The notes under the pieces were generated by a model. The model saw only the letters and a program-made list of their open reading frames with translations. It made no database searches and had not been told where the DNA came from. The position numbers were made by a program, and so were the translations under genes. From contig NZ_CP070490.1 of NCBI RefSeq assembly GCF_016925635.1, positions 4,718,001-4,782,000 on the forward strand: DNA of 64,000 nt. Direction: 5' to 3'. Source of the stretch: Lysinibacillus fusiformis (GTDB taxonomy: Bacteria; Bacillota; Bacilli; Bacillales_A; Planococcaceae). Below, in pieces: positions 17,636 to 25,767 of this stretch (position 1 is the stretch's first letter; every line of letters begins with the position of its first letter).

Positions 17636-18739
17636 TTATTTAACTGAACCACTAATAAATGTTTTATCAGGATAATACATATTCTTTACAATTACATTTG
17701 CACCTAAACATTTTACTGCTGGACAGTGACAATTAATGGATTTAGAAATATTTGAATCTAACCATCGCTCGTAAATTTGAGGTAATGATTCATTTTTAAT
17801 ATTTCCGAAAGCCGAACCATCATCCGAAAAATCTGTAACCGATATATCCCCTGTGAAAATATTTAAATTCATTCTTGATCGTCCATCAACATCATTTCTG
17901 ATTGTTATATTATGTTCACTATTGATTCGCTTGATTAACGCTAAATCTCGCTCATCTTGACTACAAGGGTAAAATGGCAATGTACCAAATAATACCCATA
18001 TGTCTTTATTTCTATAATCAAGAATTTCATTCACAACTTTTCTGTATTCATCCAAACTGATAACTTCTAAATTTTCAGCGAAGTCACTGGCATACATAGG
18101 ATGAATTTCGTGTCGCTTACATAACATTTCGTTAGCCACTTCATTATGAATTTTCTCCATATGTGGGACAGTGTTACGATTTAACATTGTTTCAGCAGAT
18201 ACAAACATGCCACCTTTGGAAAGCTCTCTAGCATTGTCGAAAATATTGCGATATAAATTGCCTCTATATTCAATTGACGGTTGCTTGTCCATCATAGCGA
18301 AGCCTGTTTCAACAAATTCTTTTTCATCACACCAGTTATGCGATATGTGCATCACATCTAGATAAGGAGCAATTAATTCGTAATGAGACATAGGTAAAGT
18401 TAAGTTCGAATTAATTTGCGTCTTAATTCCCCTACCCTTAGCATATTTCAAAAGTGGTAACAAATTATCCTTTATACCCTTTTTAGTCATTAAAGGTTCT
18501 CCACCTGTAAAACTCATTGTACGTAAAGTTTCGACCTCATCTAACTTGCGAATAATTTCTTCTGTAGGTATTGCTGGTAATTCTTTCGTTAATAATGTGT
18601 AGCCCACTGCACAATGTGAACATCTCATATTACATAAATGCGTTGTAGTAAATTCAATATTTGATAAAGTTAATTTCCCATACCTATCAATGTCATGGTA
18701 ACTTTCCCATTCATCATGCGTTTTCTGTACTGTAAACAT
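17636..18739 (-). CDS. yfkAB: Radical SAM protein with C-terminal CxCxxxxC motif, YfkAB family
   Basis: This is a radical S-adenosylmethionine enzyme of unknown substrate. The [4Fe-4S]-SAM motif is CNMRCSHC (Cx3Cx2C, about residues 36-43), followed by MSFTGGEPLM. The C-terminus carries CHCPAVKC, the CxCxxxxC motif that defines YfkAB and probably binds a second cluster. At 367 residues it is full length. ATG 18739 has AAAGGAAG 6 nt upstream; an ATG 18 nt further up contains that site. It is a single gene with its own terminator. A truncated second copy of its C-terminus lies close by at 18990-19208 on the other strand. Confidence 0.9.
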   Translation of the reverse strand: MFTVQKTHDEWESYHDIDRYGKLTLSNIEFTTTHLCNMRCSHCAVGYTLLTKELPAIPTEEIIRKLDEVETLRTMSFTGGEPLMTKKGIKDNLLPLLKYAKGRGIKTQINSNLTLPMSHYELIAPYLDVMHISHNWCDEKEFVETGFAMMDKQPSIEYRGNLYRNIFDNARELSKGGMFVSAETMLNRNTVPHMEKIHNEVANEMLCKRHEIHPMYASDFAENLEVISLDEYRKVVNEILDYRNKDIWVLFGTLPFYPCSQDERDLALIKRINSEHNITIRNDVDGRSRMNLNIFTGDISVTDFSDDGSAFGNIKNESLPQIYERWLDSNISKSINCHCPAVKCLGANVIVKNMYYPDKTFISGSVK

Positions 18740-18799
18740 AAAAAACTTCCTTTCCATACTTATAATTTTCGCACAGATAAAATAATTTTTAAAGTGTAT

Positions 18800-18985
18800 T
18801 TATTTATAAATTATCTCGAAATCGAACTTACTCTTTATTAGAATCTTTTTTATTATTTTGTTTACATCTGCTCTATTTCTGACAACTATATTCGTATCCT
18901 CTTTTATCTTCTCTCCAATTAATATTTCTTGCGTTGCTTTGTAATTACAAGGAGTTAAGTGATATCCTTTAGTTTTCGATTTACA
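18800..18985 (-). pseudogene. Orphan C-terminal coding fragment, unknown family
   Basis: The minus frame between these positions reads as a plausible protein tail (GYHLTPCNYKATQEILIGE, then a Lys/Ile-rich end). Further upstream the same frame runs into the antisense of the yfkAB remnant, so there is no credible start. I do not recognise the family. It looks like one side of an old recombination scar. Confidence 0.35.
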
Positions 18986-18989
18986 GTAA

Positions 18990-19208
18990 ACAGGCGATGT
19001 GATCGTTACCGACTTTGGTGACACACCAGCTCTCGGCAATATTGTACATGATGAACTACCATTGATCTTTGACAAATGGATGGCTACCGACTTGGCGAAA
19101 TCGCTTAACTGCCATTGTCCAGCTGTCAAATGCTTAGGGCCAAATGTACTTGTAAAAAATATGTATTATCAGGATGCCGCGTTTGTAAGTGGCTCTGCTC
19201 GCGCATAA
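18990..19208 (+). pseudogene. C-terminal remnant of a second yfkAB
   Basis: The 72 codons align without gaps to the last part of YfkAB: GDVIVTDFGDTPALGNI against GDISVTDFSDDGSAFGNI, then CHCPAVKCLGPNV against CHCPAVKCLGANV. Similarity begins exactly after an in-frame TAA (18987-18989), and no radical-SAM core precedes it. The two copies differ at many positions, so this is an old paralogue or displaced orthologue rather than a recent duplication. A GTG at 18999 exists but lacks a ribosome site. Confidence 0.85.
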
Positions 19209-19224
19209 GATAATTTATAAAGAG

Positions 19225-19272
19225 AGAAACTCCATGTTGAACAAAGACTGATCAACATGGAGTTTCTTTTTT
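19225..19272. terminator. Strong bidirectional terminator
   Basis: AGAAACTCCATGTTGA pairs perfectly with TCAACATGGAGTTTCT over 16 bp, followed by Ts. It was presumably the terminator of the lost second yfkAB copy and now also separates the ABC operon on the minus strand. Confidence 0.9.
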
Positions 19273-19307
19273 CATATAGAGTTATAAATCGTAGGTTATC
19301 CCTGTTC

Positions 19308-20498
19308 TTAATGCTGAGTATATAATTGTTCAATAGTAAGTGAAGAATCCGCCTCTTGATTTTTTTTATCTTCGGAGATGATTTTTCCTTCATAAATCAA
19401 TTCACCTGTTTTTAAATCACCGATAGACAACCACTGTCCGTCAGAAACACGATACACTAAATAAAATTTACCCTCTGTTATACGTAAAAAAGAAGCATCA
19501 TTCTCACTCGTAATGCTTGAATATGGAATGATTAGAGGTTCTTCCCATTGTTTCTTTTCAATATGATAACGATGCAGTTTTAAACCATTAACTGAATAAA
19601 CAGGAATGAATATCGTTTCTTCATGAATAAGCGTTGCCTTTCTATAGGGTTTTAACTCTTCTGGAATAACCCATTCCTCTACTTCATTGTTGGCGTTGTT
19701 ATAAAGATAAATCTGACTGGAGATAACTTCTGCCTCAGAATCTTCTTTTCGATCACTGTATTTTTCCACCATATATAAATAATAATTTTCGTTTTGAATC
19801 ATATTATTTTCATTAAAAATACGGATACTGGATGAGCCTCTTTCTTCCATCATAAATTTCGCAAGAATGGAATCCTTCACTAATCGCTTTTTGTTGTCAT
19901 CAATTGTATAGATATGCAACTCTTCTCCGCCATTTATGGGATAGTTTGTTGTTAAAATATTTATTTTTCCATCTCCTACGTAGACGTCTTTCATATTGAT
20001 CCAATCATAGCTTGTTTGGACTGGCATATGGATTTTAAAGGAGGAACTTTCATTTGTATTTTTATCCAGTGTATCGATTTGAACATCTCCCCATCCCCCT
20101 CTTCGACCATCATCTAGAAACGTTGTGTAAATCAAGCGTGTTTTGTCTTCAAAGTATTTTCTTGGGTCCAATTCCTTCCCTCTCATAAATTTACGGTGTT
20201 CATCAATATATTTCTGAAGAATCCTAGGCCCATTCGGGGCAATCAAATCTCTAAAAAAAGACTGATTATTTGGATTCGTGGAACCATCCTTTGATATGTA
20301 CAACATATGATAAAAATCATTACTCTTATAACTTGTTTGAAGGATAAGATTTTCGATTTCTTCCTTGTTTCCGCTGATCGTTTCAATTTTAAAGGATCTA
20401 TCATTTTTGGAAGCCATTGCTGTTTTTTGGATATAGTAAGAACTGATTATCGCCACGATTAAGATACTAATACATATTGTTTTCCAATATTTTTTCAT
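19308..20498 (-). CDS. Membrane-anchored extracytoplasmic protein of an ABC operon, unknown function
   Basis: The 396-residue protein starts with a short basic segment and one membrane helix (about residues 7-25) and is otherwise extracytoplasmic. No Cys follows the helix, so it is an anchored or secreted protein rather than a lipoprotein. The body is beta-rich with repeated strand motifs (IYTIDDNKKRL, IYLYNNANNEVEEW, LHRYHIEKKQWEEP), suggesting a propeller-like fold. I do not recognise a family. It follows the ABC-2 permease by 13 nt and is the last gene of the GntR-controlled operon, so it may be an accessory part of that transporter. Confidence 0.7.
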   Translation of the reverse strand: MKKYWKTICISILIVAIISSYYIQKTAMASKNDRSFKIETISGNKEEIENLILQTSYKSNDFYHMLYISKDGSTNPNNQSFFRDLIAPNGPRILQKYIDEHRKFMRGKELDPRKYFEDKTRLIYTTFLDDGRRGGWGDVQIDTLDKNTNESSSFKIHMPVQTSYDWINMKDVYVGDGKINILTTNYPINGGEELHIYTIDDNKKRLVKDSILAKFMMEERGSSSIRIFNENNMIQNENYYLYMVEKYSDRKEDSEAEVISSQIYLYNNANNEVEEWVIPEELKPYRKATLIHEETIFIPVYSVNGLKLHRYHIEKKQWEEPLIIPYSSITSENDASFLRITEGKFYLVYRVSDGQWLSIGDLKTGELIYEGKIISEDKKNQEADSSLTIEQLYTQH

Positions 20499-20511
20499 CG
20501 TTATACCTCCT

Positions 20512-21339
20512 CTAGACCCTGATTTTATATTTTAGTAAATGATTCGCAATCCAAATGGCACTTCCTAAGACGATAATGCTTGCTACCACTACCATTAAGA
20601 AAATTTCAAGTGGATAAAAATAGTTTGTATAGAAATTAACGAAGAATATTGGAGCATAAAAGACAACGAGTGACAATAATCCATAAAAAATTGCACCAAA
20701 AATACCTTTTAAACCATAACTTCGCTCAATTAAAATGGCCGTAAATATTACTGCTACGAAAAGTAACCCAACTGTATATACCAGGATAAACTCTGTAAAG
20801 GTAGTCGGATACAGCCACCTCCACATATTTAGAGTAGAACTAGAATAAATTGAAAAATTTGATTGAAAATCTATTGGTATAATGCTATTAACAATTTGTT
20901 TTTCCATCAAAATCAGCAATATTTGCAAGGCAATCAATCCAAGAACCAGAAGCATAATGGTTGTTAATTTAGCAAAATAAATAACCATTCTTTCTGTTGG
21001 CAACATTAATAATCTGTAAATGAATGTATTTTTACCAAACCAATCTCGATACCCAATAAAGAAAACATAAATCATCAGCATGGCGATACATAAAAAGATT
21101 GGCAGCAGAAACCATTCCGAATCAGTGAATTGATCAAAAGAAAAAGTCCCATATTGCTCCTTATACTGGTTCATAGATAACTGTTTTTCAGCCATCATCT
21201 GTTTGGCATTTTTCATATAGGTTTGTGAGATGATCCATGCTCCAATAAGCTGACTAAGAATGGTCAAGCCAATTAAAATTAAATACAATTTAAAAAAGCG
21301 ATTTACTTCAAAATTGACAAGTTTTAAATAGTTTTTCAT
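20512..21339 (-). CDS. ABC-2-type transporter permease
   Basis: A 275-residue membrane protein with six predicted helices, beginning MKNYLKLVNFEVNRFFKLY, the usual start of ABC-2 permeases that work with YtrA-type regulators. A large extracytoplasmic loop lies between helices 1 and 2 (about residues 40-75). It overlaps the ATPase gene by 4 nt. The substrate is unknown; relatives export antimicrobial peptides or act in cell-envelope stress. The operators upstream of the operon indicate repression until an inducer is sensed. Confidence 0.8.
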   Translation of the reverse strand: MKNYLKLVNFEVNRFFKLYLILIGLTILSQLIGAWIISQTYMKNAKQMMAEKQLSMNQYKEQYGTFSFDQFTDSEWFLLPIFLCIAMLMIYVFFIGYRDWFGKNTFIYRLLMLPTERMVIYFAKLTTIMLLVLGLIALQILLILMEKQIVNSIIPIDFQSNFSIYSSSTLNMWRWLYPTTFTEFILVYTVGLLFVAVIFTAILIERSYGLKGIFGAIFYGLLSLVVFYAPIFFVNFYTNYFYPLEIFLMVVVASIIVLGSAIWIANHLLKYKIRV

Positions 21340-22025
21340 GCTCGATATACCTCCCTCATCACATCAACAACTGATTTCCCTTCATTCTCACGTACTTCCT
21401 CCACGCTAAATTCCCTCAATACTGCCCCGTCATCGATAAGGACTGCTTTATCAATCAGATGTTCAATATCAGTAATTTCATGCGTTGTTATAATAACACC
21501 ACGTTCTTCAATTAAATGGCTTGTAAATACTTCTGCAATCTGTTCACGAGAGAAAATATCAATACCAGAGAATGGTTCATCCATCAGTAAGTAATCGACA
21601 TCCAGTGACAAACCTAGTAGCATATTCACTTTCGCTGTATTTCCTTTCGATAAGTTAGCAATTCGTTCAGTCGGATCAAGTTTAAAAAATTGCAGTAAAT
21701 CTTCTGCCCTCTGAGGATTCCAGCTTTTATAAAAATCAGCCATGAACGCAAAAGCTTCACAGATTTTCATTTGTGGCAACATCGTTATCGTGTCTGGGAT
21801 GAAGGTGATTTTTTCAAAACTTTTTTTTGTGATTTTTTCTCCATCAATTAAAATTTCACCGCTATTAATTGGTGTGAGCGCCATAATAGCTTTCATAACT
21901 GTCGTCTTTCCTACGCCATTTATCCCGATTAAACAAGTAATCTCCCCTTTTTCTGCAGTAAAAGAAAAGTCTTTTAAAACCTGTTTCCTGCCGTACTTCT
22001 TCTTCACATTTTTTACTTCAATCAT
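21336..22025 (-). CDS. ABC transporter ATP-binding protein
   Basis: A 229-residue ATPase with Walker A GINGVGKTT (about 35-43), the signature LSKGNTAKVN (changed from LSGGQ, as is common in ABC-2 exporters), Walker B YLLMDEPFSGID and the switch His in TTHEITDIEHL. It overlaps both neighbours by 4 nt, so regulator, ATPase and permease are translationally coupled. It belongs to the YtrB-like group paired with GntR/YtrA regulators. Confidence 0.9.
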   Translation of the reverse strand: MIEVKNVKKKYGRKQVLKDFSFTAEKGEITCLIGINGVGKTTVMKAIMALTPINSGEILIDGEKITKKSFEKITFIPDTITMLPQMKICEAFAFMADFYKSWNPQRAEDLLQFFKLDPTERIANLSKGNTAKVNMLLGLSLDVDYLLMDEPFSGIDIFSREQIAEVFTSHLIEERGVIITTHEITDIEHLIDKAVLIDDGAVLREFSVEEVRENEGKSVVDVMREVYRA

Positions 22026-22411
22026 TTCGATTCCTCCGCTTCTCCGCTTTCGGCATCATGTTTTTTCTTTACGAGTTCCAACACTTCTGCTAACGGCACA
22101 TCGATGGATTTAATAGAGCCTAAAAATAAGTCAACCGCTTCGATAATCAATTCCTCACGGACATTTTTAAGTACCGCTTCATCTTTTGTAATGCAGCTAG
22201 GCATATTCCCCTCTGTAAAAATCAATCCTTGTTCCTCCATTTCCTTATAAGCTCGTTGTGCAGTATTAGGGTTAATCTTTAACTGATTGGCTAATTCCCT
22301 TCTGGATGGAATTTCCTGGCCAGGCTCATAAAATCCCTTGGCAATTTGTTCTTTCAAATGCCGAATCACTTGGACATACACCGGGTCCCGATTATTAAAA
22401 TTTATAGTCAA
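22022..22411 (-). CDS. GntR-family regulator, YtrA subfamily
   Basis: A 129-residue regulator with a GntR winged helix (residues 8-75: DPVYVQVIRHLKEQI, SRRELANQLKINPNTAQRAY) and only a short C-terminal dimerisation tail, the mark of the YtrA subfamily. The TTG start has GAGGAG 9 nt upstream. It is first in the operon and overlaps the ATPase gene by 4 nt. Four copies of an inverted repeat upstream, one overlapping the promoter, indicate autorepression of the whole transporter operon. The inducer is unknown. Confidence 0.9.
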   Translation of the reverse strand: MTINFNNRDPVYVQVIRHLKEQIAKGFYEPGQEIPSRRELANQLKINPNTAQRAYKEMEEQGLIFTEGNMPSCITKDEAVLKNVREELIIEAVDLFLGSIKSIDVPLAEVLELVKKKHDAESGEAEESK

Positions 22412-22440
22412 TTAACTCAACTCCTCAAAAATTAAATTCA

Positions 22441-22608
22441 TGTATTAACCACTTAATACACAGTGTGCATAATGATGGGTTGCACCTATCATGGACATAT
22501 TGTTTTTCAGTGTATTAATCACTTAATACACTGGCATTAAAAAAACGTATTAAACAGTTAATACACTTCTTGAAATGTATTATATGCTTAATACACATTT
22601 TAAGTCAA
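22441..22608 (-). promoter_or_regulatory. Operon promoter with four YtrA-type operators
   Basis: The promoter on the minus strand is TTGACT (22608-22603), 18 bp, TATAAT (22584-22579). Four 20-bp dyads of the form TGTATTAA-N4-TTAATACA, with one or two changes in the last two, start at 22441, 22511, 22546 and 22576. The one at 22576 overlaps the -10 and spacer; the others lie downstream in the leader. Nothing else is seen in 22412-22748 apart from the VOC terminator. Confidence 0.85.
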
Positions 22609-22714
22609 TCATTTTTATGGAAATCACAACCATTTGTGAAAGATATAAGAAAATACTATTCAAACTAACTACAGCAGGTCAAAATGAATGATTTTTAATA
22701 GGGATATCAGCAAT

Positions 22715-22742
22715 AAAAAAAGCGATTCTTAGATAGAATCAC
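22715..22742 (-). terminator. Terminator of the VOC-family gene
   Basis: GTGATTCT pairs with AGAATCGC (one wobble), then seven Ts on the minus strand. Confidence 0.75.
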
Positions 22743-22748
22743 TTCGTT

Positions 22749-23120
22749 TCATCTGTGCTGGTCTAAAAGGATGATATTACCATCAGGGTCTTCAATTGTA
22801 AGATTTGCTGGCCCATTGCTTGTTTCATCTGCTTCAGATAATAATGACATCCCCTTTGCTTTAAGCTCTTTTTGAATAGCTCGAATGTCTGTAAATGACT
22901 GAAGATTCTCAGCATTTTCATTCCATCCTGGATTAAATGTTAAAAGGTTCTTTTCAAACATTCCTTGGAATAAACCAATGACACAACCTTCATTTTTCAT
23001 AATGAGCCAGTTTTGCGTTATATCACCCATCATCACTTCAAATTCCAGATTTTCGTAAAATAATTTTGATTTGTGAATATCCTTCACACTTAAACTTACA
23101 GAGAATGCACCTAGTTTCAT
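22749..23120 (-). CDS. VOC (glyoxalase/bleomycin-resistance fold) protein
   Basis: A 123-residue protein with the paired beta-alpha-beta-beta-beta modules of the vicinal oxygen chelate fold. Module 1 opens SVSLSVKDIHKSKLFYENL; module 2 ends NLTIEDPDGNIILLDQ, where DPDGN is the usual turn. A metal-type Glu sits near the end of module 2. The substrate is unknown. ATG 23120 is preferred over the ATG 3 nt upstream because GGAGG is then 6 nt away. It is monocistronic. Confidence 0.85.
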   Translation of the reverse strand: MKLGAFSVSLSVKDIHKSKLFYENLEFEVMMGDITQNWLIMKNEGCVIGLFQGMFEKNLLTFNPGWNENAENLQSFTDIRAIQKELKAKGMSLLSEADETSNGPANLTIEDPDGNIILLDQHR

Positions 23121-23183
23121 CATAATCCTCCAACAAAAGTTAATTTGGTAAATTAAGTATACTTTTTATTAAGATTTTTGTTA

Positions 23184-23561
23184 TTATTTCTTCTTAAAAA
23201 ATAGTAAATCACATAAAGTAAAGCCGAGTGAAAAAGCCATTGACCAAAATACAATTTGATAAAAATCGATTTTTGATGGCTCTATTACATAGTAAATGAT
23301 TAAGCTACAACTACTATATAAAATAAAACAAATCATGAATTGATAGAACCTTTTTCTTTTATCTATTTTATTCAATTTTCTTATATTGATTAGAGATATC
23401 AAGACGAAGAAAATACAAAATAAAAGAAGGAAAATTAAAAAACTAAATACAAATTTTGCTGCAAGTAAATGATCAATATCCTGATATACAATAAAAAAGG
23501 TAATGATCATTCCAACTACAATTAGCATGTACAACATGCCTGTAAAAATCTTTTTCTTCAA
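23184..23561 (-). CDS. Four-helix membrane protein of unknown function
   Basis: The 125-residue protein is almost entirely hydrophobic, with four predicted helices (about 5-25, 35-58, 75-93, 100-118) and a basic loop (NIRKLNKIDKRKRF) between helices 2 and 3. It ends in a Lys run. I do not recognise a family. It is a single gene and its base composition is more AT-rich than its neighbours. Confidence 0.6.
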   Translation of the reverse strand: MKKKIFTGMLYMLIVVGMIITFFIVYQDIDHLLAAKFVFSFLIFLLLFCIFFVLISLINIRKLNKIDKRKRFYQFMICFILYSSCSLIIYYVIEPSKIDFYQIVFWSMAFSLGFTLCDLLFFKKK

Positions 23562-23649
23562 TTAGACTACCCCAAATTCTTTATTTATCGTTACGCCCAT
23601 CTTCTCAATAATCATGCGATTTGTTAACTGGTAATTAATGCATGATACT

Positions 23650-23940
23650 TTGTATTTATTTCGTACTAACAATAAAACAAATTTTTTTGTTCACAGGACG
23701 TATAAAAAATAATAGTTGATCTATACTATTAAAGATTTCACTTCAAATCCAATGACTAGGAGGGTTAACCCGATGAGTGCGATTGATCGATAACTCAGAA
23801 GGACCATCAAAGCTGAATAAGCTAAAGTACAGATTTCTTAGGAATATCTTAAGATCCTATGCGGAAGCGAGGCAGTGTGTCATGGAGCAAAAAATGTAAG
23901 TGGTAATCAGACCCGGAAATTTATTTCCGGGTTTTCTATT
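23650..23940 (+). ncRNA. Orphan leader-like transcript with terminator, no downstream gene
   Basis: A TTGTTC...TAATAG promoter-like stretch, an AGGAGG with a six-codon frame (MSAIDR, ATG at 23773), a potentially structured middle part and a clean terminator (CCCGGAAA/TTTCCGGG, 23911-23935) lie in a region without a plus-strand gene. It could be a small RNA, a decayed riboswitch or the leader of a lost gene. I compared it by memory with M-box, TPP, SAM, FMN and T-box consensus cores and found no match. Confidence 0.35.
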
Positions 23941-24001
23941 TTGTCTATCTATTTGCAATTAGGAATGGCTTATTCAATTTGTTCTAAAACCAAAATAAAA
24001 C

Positions 24002-24040
24002 AAAAAAAAATCACCTCGTTGAATAATTACGAGATGATTT
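24002..24040 (-). terminator. Terminator of the luciferase-like oxidoreductase gene
   Basis: On the minus strand AAATCATCTCGT pairs with ACGAGGTGATTT, followed by Ts, 20 nt past the stop. Confidence 0.85.
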
Positions 24041-24059
24041 TTAGCAAACTTTATTTTTT

Positions 24060-25052
24060 CTATATTAATTCCTTTGCCAGGAATCTATAGGTATTTAAAC
24101 GACTTTCTAATTCATATTGATTGCAATTTAGCATCACTTCATCAAAGCCATAGCGTTCTTGCTCGGCGCTTAAAAAAGCAGCAACGTCTTGTGGGGTCCC
24201 AACAAGATTCGCCTTGCGATTATTGTCAATCGTCAATTTATCCATTTCTGTTAATGGATAATCCTTTGCTTCTTCAGGTGACATCGTTTGAATGATTTGC
24301 CCTTTCATTAATTGAAGACGAGAAATATCGATCGGTTTAGCTAAATATTCCGCTTCTTCTAATGTAGGGGCAACGGTTGCTGCATATGTCACAATGATTT
24401 GTGGTTTATCCATATAATAAGAAGGTGTGAAGTAGGCTTTATAGGCATCAAAGATATCCTTTGACATATTGCCAGTGAAAAATTGTGCATACGAATAGCC
24501 TACTCCCAATTGTCCAGCATGCATTGCACTCTGACCACTCGAGCCTAGTAACCAAGCCTCTGGTAATGAAATATGAGCAGGAGCTGCAACGACTTGATCA
24601 TAGACATGTTCACCTGTTTTTTGATTATTCATCAGTTTTAAAATGATTTCGAGCTTATCATACTGTTCCGTGAAGCGTTGTCGTCTTCCCTCTGCCAATG
24701 CATAAATAGCTGCATGATCACCGCCAGGAGCTCTACCCACACCAAAATCAATACGATTTGGTGCTAGTCCCGACAATGTTTTAAAAACCTCTGCTAGCTT
24801 ATAGGGTGAATAATGCATCATCATGACGCCACCTGTACCAATGCGTAGGCGTTTTGTTTTCGCAGCTAAAAAAGCAGCGGTTACTTCAGGAGCTGAACTC
24901 GCCAATGACTGACTATTATGGTGTTCAGCTAGCCACATTCGATGATAGCCAAGTTCTTCACCTAGTAGTGCTAGTTGTTCTGTACGTTGGAAGGCTTCCT
25001 CTGCAGAATGACCTTTTGGAATGGGCATTTGATCTAACATACTTAATCTCAT
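24060..25052 (-). CDS. LLM-class flavin-dependent oxidoreductase (bacterial luciferase-like)
   Basis: A 330-residue TIM-barrel flavin monooxygenase of the MsnO8/YceB group, not the F420 type. Family marks are the start MRLSMLDQMPI, WLAEHHN (residues about 40-46), IGTGGVMMMHYSPYKLAE, DFGVGRAPGG and WLLGSSGQSA. These groups use FMNH2; the physiological substrate is unknown. The start has GAGAGGATG upstream. It is a single gene. B. subtilis YceB has nearly the same length. Confidence 0.9.
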   Translation of the reverse strand: MRLSMLDQMPIPKGHSAEEAFQRTEQLALLGEELGYHRMWLAEHHNSQSLASSAPEVTAAFLAAKTKRLRIGTGGVMMMHYSPYKLAEVFKTLSGLAPNRIDFGVGRAPGGDHAAIYALAEGRRQRFTEQYDKLEIILKLMNNQKTGEHVYDQVVAAPAHISLPEAWLLGSSGQSAMHAGQLGVGYSYAQFFTGNMSKDIFDAYKAYFTPSYYMDKPQIIVTYAATVAPTLEEAEYLAKPIDISRLQLMKGQIIQTMSPEEAKDYPLTEMDKLTIDNNRKANLVGTPQDVAAFLSAEQERYGFDEVMLNCNQYELESRLNTYRFLAKELI

Positions 25053-25126
25053 TTAAAACATCCTCTCTGTCTCTAGCTCCCCCTTTTACTGTAATACAGT
25101 TTGGATGATTTACAAAATAAAAAACC

Positions 25127-25552
25127 TTACTCATAAGCTAGTTGTTTCTTTTCCCATGTGTGATAGACCATGCCAACAAGCTTTTGTTGTTGTTGCTGAT
25201 TTAATACGACATCTTTAAATTTCATTGCCTCTAGAGAAAATTGCTGCGTTTGTTCGTTCACGACAAATTGGAGGATAGCATGTCCTTTTTCGTCTTGAAA
25301 CGTTATTTCACCTGATAATTCTACAACTTGTTCCCCTGTTTTCGCTTCATAATAGCGCCAGTAAGGTTCAAAAAAAGCGTAATTAAATGCATTTCGAACT
25401 GTGACATCCGAAAAATTCTCCAAATAACCTTCCTTTACGGTATCAATATACTCATGGTCTGTTATATCTTTTTTTGCATTAAAGACATACCCTACAAGTA
25501 CTCCCATAAACACAACACAGAGAAATACGCGTATATGATTTCCTAAACTCAT
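25127..25552 (-). CDS. Small anchored extracytoplasmic protein, unknown function
   Basis: The 141-residue protein has one N-terminal membrane helix (about residues 8-24, FLCVVFMGVLVGYVF) and an extracytoplasmic domain with an alternating strand pattern (VVELSGEITFQDEKGHAILQFVV). This looks like the small beta domains of Bacillus proteins often misnamed as glucosamine-phosphate synthetase. I cannot assign a function. It sits between the oxidoreductase gene and the TSUP gene with its own leader. Confidence 0.55.
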   Translation of the reverse strand: MSLGNHIRVFLCVVFMGVLVGYVFNAKKDITDHEYIDTVKEGYLENFSDVTVRNAFNYAFFEPYWRYYEAKTGEQVVELSGEITFQDEKGHAILQFVVNEQTQQFSLEAMKFKDVVLNQQQQQKLVGMVYHTWEKKQLAYE

Positions 25553-25767
25553 GTCATCACGTCCCCTTTACGTAAAAACACCATCATTTACATAATACAT
25601 CAAAATAATGACTCCAAGTAGAAATTTTTTGAATAATGTAGAAATTATCATCAACTTCTATTCAATCACTTCATTTACTGCTATCAAAAAATAATGGCAA
25701 GAGTATTTACAGCCCACCCTCATTTCGCTACTATCAGTTTATTATGATAGAAAAGAGATGACCTATT

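Noticed and set aside
18999..19208. Independent 69-residue protein gene
   Set aside because: It aligns throughout with the C-terminus of YfkAB, lacks a ribosome site and begins after an in-frame stop, so it is a remnant.
23740..23935. M-box or other known riboswitch
   Set aside because: A short CCTATGC match to the M-box exists, but the conserved 5' core is missing and no transporter gene follows.
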